NCBI GenBank assembly: GCA_030704615.1
Contig: CM060731.1
Span: 46,872,001 to 46,936,000 of the forward strand
Length of the DNA: 64,000 nucleotides
Direction of reading: 5' to 3'
Source of the DNA: Takakia lepidozioides
Lineage: Eukaryota > Streptophyta > Takakiopsida > Takakiales > Takakiaceae
Shown: piece by piece, positions 61,901 to 64,000 of the stretch
How the letters are laid out: every line of letters begins with the position of its first letter
How positions within the stretch are numbered: the stretch's first letter is position 1
The notes under the pieces: generated by a model
Told to the model about the DNA's origin: nothing
Database searches by the model: none
Seen by the model: the letters and a program-made list of their open reading frames with translations, nothing else
Made by a program: the position numbers and the translations under genes

Positions 61901-64000
61901 ATGACCTGCTGTGCTACCGCAACATCATCATCGCCAACTGCACTGCATTGAATCCACAATAATGAAATTGTCAAGTCTCAGAACACTGTTAACTCATGTG
62001 AGAAAACCGTTTCGCAATCAGCAAAGGTAATATAACCTAGTGTGGCCTGTGCCGTTGAGCACATAAAAAAGAGGTATTTTTTCTATTTTTCATGAATTTC
62101 CGGCGACGAAAAATACTTGAAATTCAAAATCTCCCACACCGTAGGTCCAAAAATTATGAAACCACCTTGATGCACACCTACGCATCGAGAGCATTCCAGC
62201 GGTGTCAAGAACCTGTGCGGAGGCCTTGCGGTTTGGGAGATCTCACCGTAAATACAAACAAACAAAACAAAACAAAACAAAACAAATTAAACGACCTTGC
62301 TTAATATATTGATCCCAATCTTTGCTGTAATACTATAGGTGTCTTCTTTTACATATTGGTATTAAAAATTAAAAATACAATAACAAGCCTCACTAGAGAT
62401 GGTTTTTCACATTATCTCATCAGTCTAAGACAAAAACGAATGTTGGATGGTGCACCCAAGGCTTTCTGGGTGGTAATCACTGAAAGCTTTCACGAGCCCT
62501 TCAGGCATCCCAGTCCTGTTCCATGATAACTGCCTCAACACTGGCAGATGAATTGACCATCTACACTTATGCAGAGAAGATTATTTGGCACGGTGTCTAT
62601 GATTAGGAGGTTTCCAGTTACCCTTTTGACTAGTAATAAATGGGCCAAATCCATTGATATGGATCTGCTCCTAGCAGGAAGAATACGTGGATGAAATACA
62701 AAGGGCTGACCTGCAGAGAGCGGGAAACAGCAAATCCAAGTGGTCAACAGCATGCCTCTCTGCTAACACCTGTGATCAAACTCCCATACAATACAATGTG
62801 AACATTTGATAGTAGCCACCACCCAAGGCTTGCCTCTCTCTCTATGGTATCATTTCTTTCATTTCATCTGTCTCTCTACTCTGTTGGTCTACTAGAGACC
62901 CGTAGGCCCTCCTTGCCTGCTGTGGATCCAGTAGATTTCTTCTCTTCTCACAGAGGACGCATAGAAGACATAATATTGCCTATGTGACTGAGGGCAGTTA
63001 GCAGGAGGGGATACTAACCAGCATTGTATGCAGCAGACGGGCTGCGCCCAACCGGGTGGGCACAGTCCACTCACGCAGATCCTTTAGGGTGGGAGTTATC
63101 AGTGGTCTTAGGAAAGCCTGCCATAGACACCAAAAACAAGGCAATTGATCACTGCACAGCGGATTACATGCAATTACATTGTTAGTCTATGGTATTCAAT
63201 TCCAGAAACTGACCCCAATCACTAGTTCAGGCATTCCATGTCCCAAAGGTTGGCATCTTCCTGCAGATGCTGTGACCTATCTTAATCACAAAAACAGCGA
63301 TGCTAATCTAGACTGTCCACATCGACTCTTCAGTGGTCTTCCAACAGGCACATGTGGAAGAAGCAAGGCTTGAGGAAAAAGGTACCAAAAGATATGAAGA
63401 AGAGAGGATAGGGAGGCAAACACAGATACTCAGATATATGATGGCTGGGAGAAGAAGGGACATCTTGAGATGAGATTAAAAGAAACTTCTCATTGTGGAC
63501 TCCAATCTTCAATCTGCCCCTCAAAGTCCGAAATATTCCATTAAATGCTAAATCTCTCACGAGTGATAACTTGGTAGATCTGTCCTTATCATTTTCGATT
63601 ATACACCAGCATGCAAGGTGAAGCTAAATCCCCTCCCAAGGACACAAATTGGAAAAGCTCTCCTATGGAAAAAGGAACGTATAACCAACACCACAAATCA
63701 AATTTCGCAAACCAAAAATGTGACACTAATGCGGGACCAGAGTCTATACTGCATAACTCTGGCCACCAGCCCAGCCGATGAAAACCCATCACTTACTTTG
63801 ATTCCTTGATGCACCATGTTGAAATAGCTCTTGGCCTCTCCTCTCAGTGTGGCCCTTCCACGCTATGAGCCAATATAGTGATGTAAAAGTTAAACATGGA
63901 GCCAAGGCCTGGGCCTTGGCCTTGCCATGTCCATGGGAGGCCAAGAAAGAAATGAAATGATACTTTATGAAGTCCACAGAAAGCTCAAAGAGCTTATGAG
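55966..64000 (-). CDS. DNAAF5: Dynein axonemal assembly factor 5 (HEATR2), C-terminal part
   Basis: Fourteen exons on the minus strand give 520 residues ending at the stop at 55966-55968: 63117-63019, 62757-62711, 61942-61804, 60793-60713, 60452-60426, 59719-59549, 59343-59110, 58501-58412, 57993-57883, 57729-57658, 57209-57062, 56882-56749, 56302-56243, 56115-55966. DNAAF5 helps preassemble dynein arms in the cytoplasm. The protein is all helical, HEAT-repeat type. Diagnostic phrases are the VWRASKTAAAIRHAA segment, like VWRAGRTAAAIRTAA as I recall it in the human protein, SCLEEDYFLD, and DLQKRLDDSSDNVRI. Phases fit throughout. The 27-bp exon at 60452-60426 and the acceptor of the following exon are the least certain. 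Roughly the first 40% of the protein should lie beyond 64000. Confidence 0.85.
59740..60000 (-). repeat. Intron-resident repeat family, copy d, with GA tracts
   Basis: In DNAAF5, between the exons at 60426 and 59719. On the minus strand it reads GGTCAATGGCCACAAAGC, TACAGCAAACAATG and TCTCATGTGTAC, the core of the family. GA-rich runs at 59826-59856 and 59905-59925 flank the core, as the TC run does at copy c. Its right end lies next to the inferred exon start at 59719. Confidence 0.6.
60995..61455 (+). mobile_element. Decayed LINE 3' region with duplicated end module
   Basis: In a DNAAF5 intron, in plus orientation. About 61136-61280 encodes, across a stop, DRLTQGKAASIRLQ ... C ... EIETEEHFFFRCPL, the pattern of the zinc-binding domain at the end of LINE ORF2. 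On either side is a similar module of about 100 bp (60996-61096 and 61345-61455), each with GAGGGGCC ... CCCATAAGCTCTTTCAGCTT. The same end motif occurs in repeat copy c at 46345 and, reversed, at 63983-64000. It differs from LINE copies A-C and so is a second LINE group. Confidence 0.55.
62249..62286 (+). repeat. AAAAC pentanucleotide repeat
   Basis: About six tandem AAAAC/AAAC units in a DNAAF5 intron between the exons at 62711 and 61942. Possibly the remnant of a retroelement tail. Confidence 0.85.
63118..64000 (-). other. DNAAF5 intron sequence at the right edge
   Basis: No further DNAAF5 exon was recognised here. At 63880-64000 the minus strand has CTCATAAGCTCTTTGAGCTT and a KAQALAP-like stretch, resembling the repeat family with copies a and c, so this is likely another decayed copy cut by the window edge. 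Exon 1 side of the gene must lie beyond 64000. Confidence 0.4.

Noticed and set aside
1-64000. CRISPR arrays, operons, tRNA and rRNA genes
   Set aside because: The DNA is eukaryotic. No regularly spaced repeats with unique spacers were seen, and no tRNA cloverleaf or rRNA core was recognised by eye; a covariance-model scan would be needed to exclude tRNAs.

Overview
This is nuclear DNA of a land plant. It holds seven plant-type genes, most of them rich in introns, separated by decayed transposable elements. The plant most likely makes swimming sperm. A gene on the minus strand at the right end codes for the axonemal dynein assembly factor DNAAF5 (HEATR2), which angiosperms and conifers are not expected to keep. 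A lycophyte, fern or bryophyte fits best; cycads and Ginkgo cannot be excluded. Exons were joined by eye from reading frame, splice sites and family knowledge, so boundaries carry that uncertainty. All six complete gene models keep an open frame from ATG to stop, and the exon lengths of each spliced model sum to a multiple of three.

Layout. 1-6655: a decayed L1-type LINE that runs off the left edge. 6690-7000: a GC- and CpG-rich block, followed by a broken open frame (7145-7966) that resembles the N-terminus of a MULE/FAR1-type transposase. 8360-9065: a LINE 3' fragment. 9500-10460: the C-terminal part of a second retroelement class, with a zinc knuckle and a restriction-like endonuclease. 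10460-13090: AT-rich and then leader sequence. 13093-21468 (+): mitochondrial LETM1 with EF-hand, 14 exons. 22337-27061 (-): nucleotide-sugar transporter of the UGNT1 type, 10 exons. 30023-31213 (+): single-exon F-box protein. 32693-34198 (-): single-exon apyrase. 36946-38017: a pogo/Lemi1-like DNA transposon with TA target duplication. 38091-38552: a small putative gene of unknown function. 40940-47968 (+): cofactor-independent phosphoglycerate mutase, 9 exons. 48725-52656 (-): a second LINE carrying two nested, oppositely oriented MULE-like elements. 53463-55271 (+): RMD5, the RING subunit of the GID/CTLH ubiquitin ligase, 3 exons. 55966 to beyond 64000 (-): DNAAF5, 14 exons in the window, 5' part missing.

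The genes are unrelated housekeeping functions: mitochondrial ion homeostasis, Golgi/ER sugar transport, ubiquitin ligation, nucleotide hydrolysis, glycolysis and cilia assembly. They do not form a pathway or cluster. The more unusual content is in the non-coding parts: a repeat family seen in introns of four of the genes, two GC-AG introns flanked by short direct repeats, the pogo-like element, the nested MULE pair, and the endonuclease-bearing retroelement fragment.
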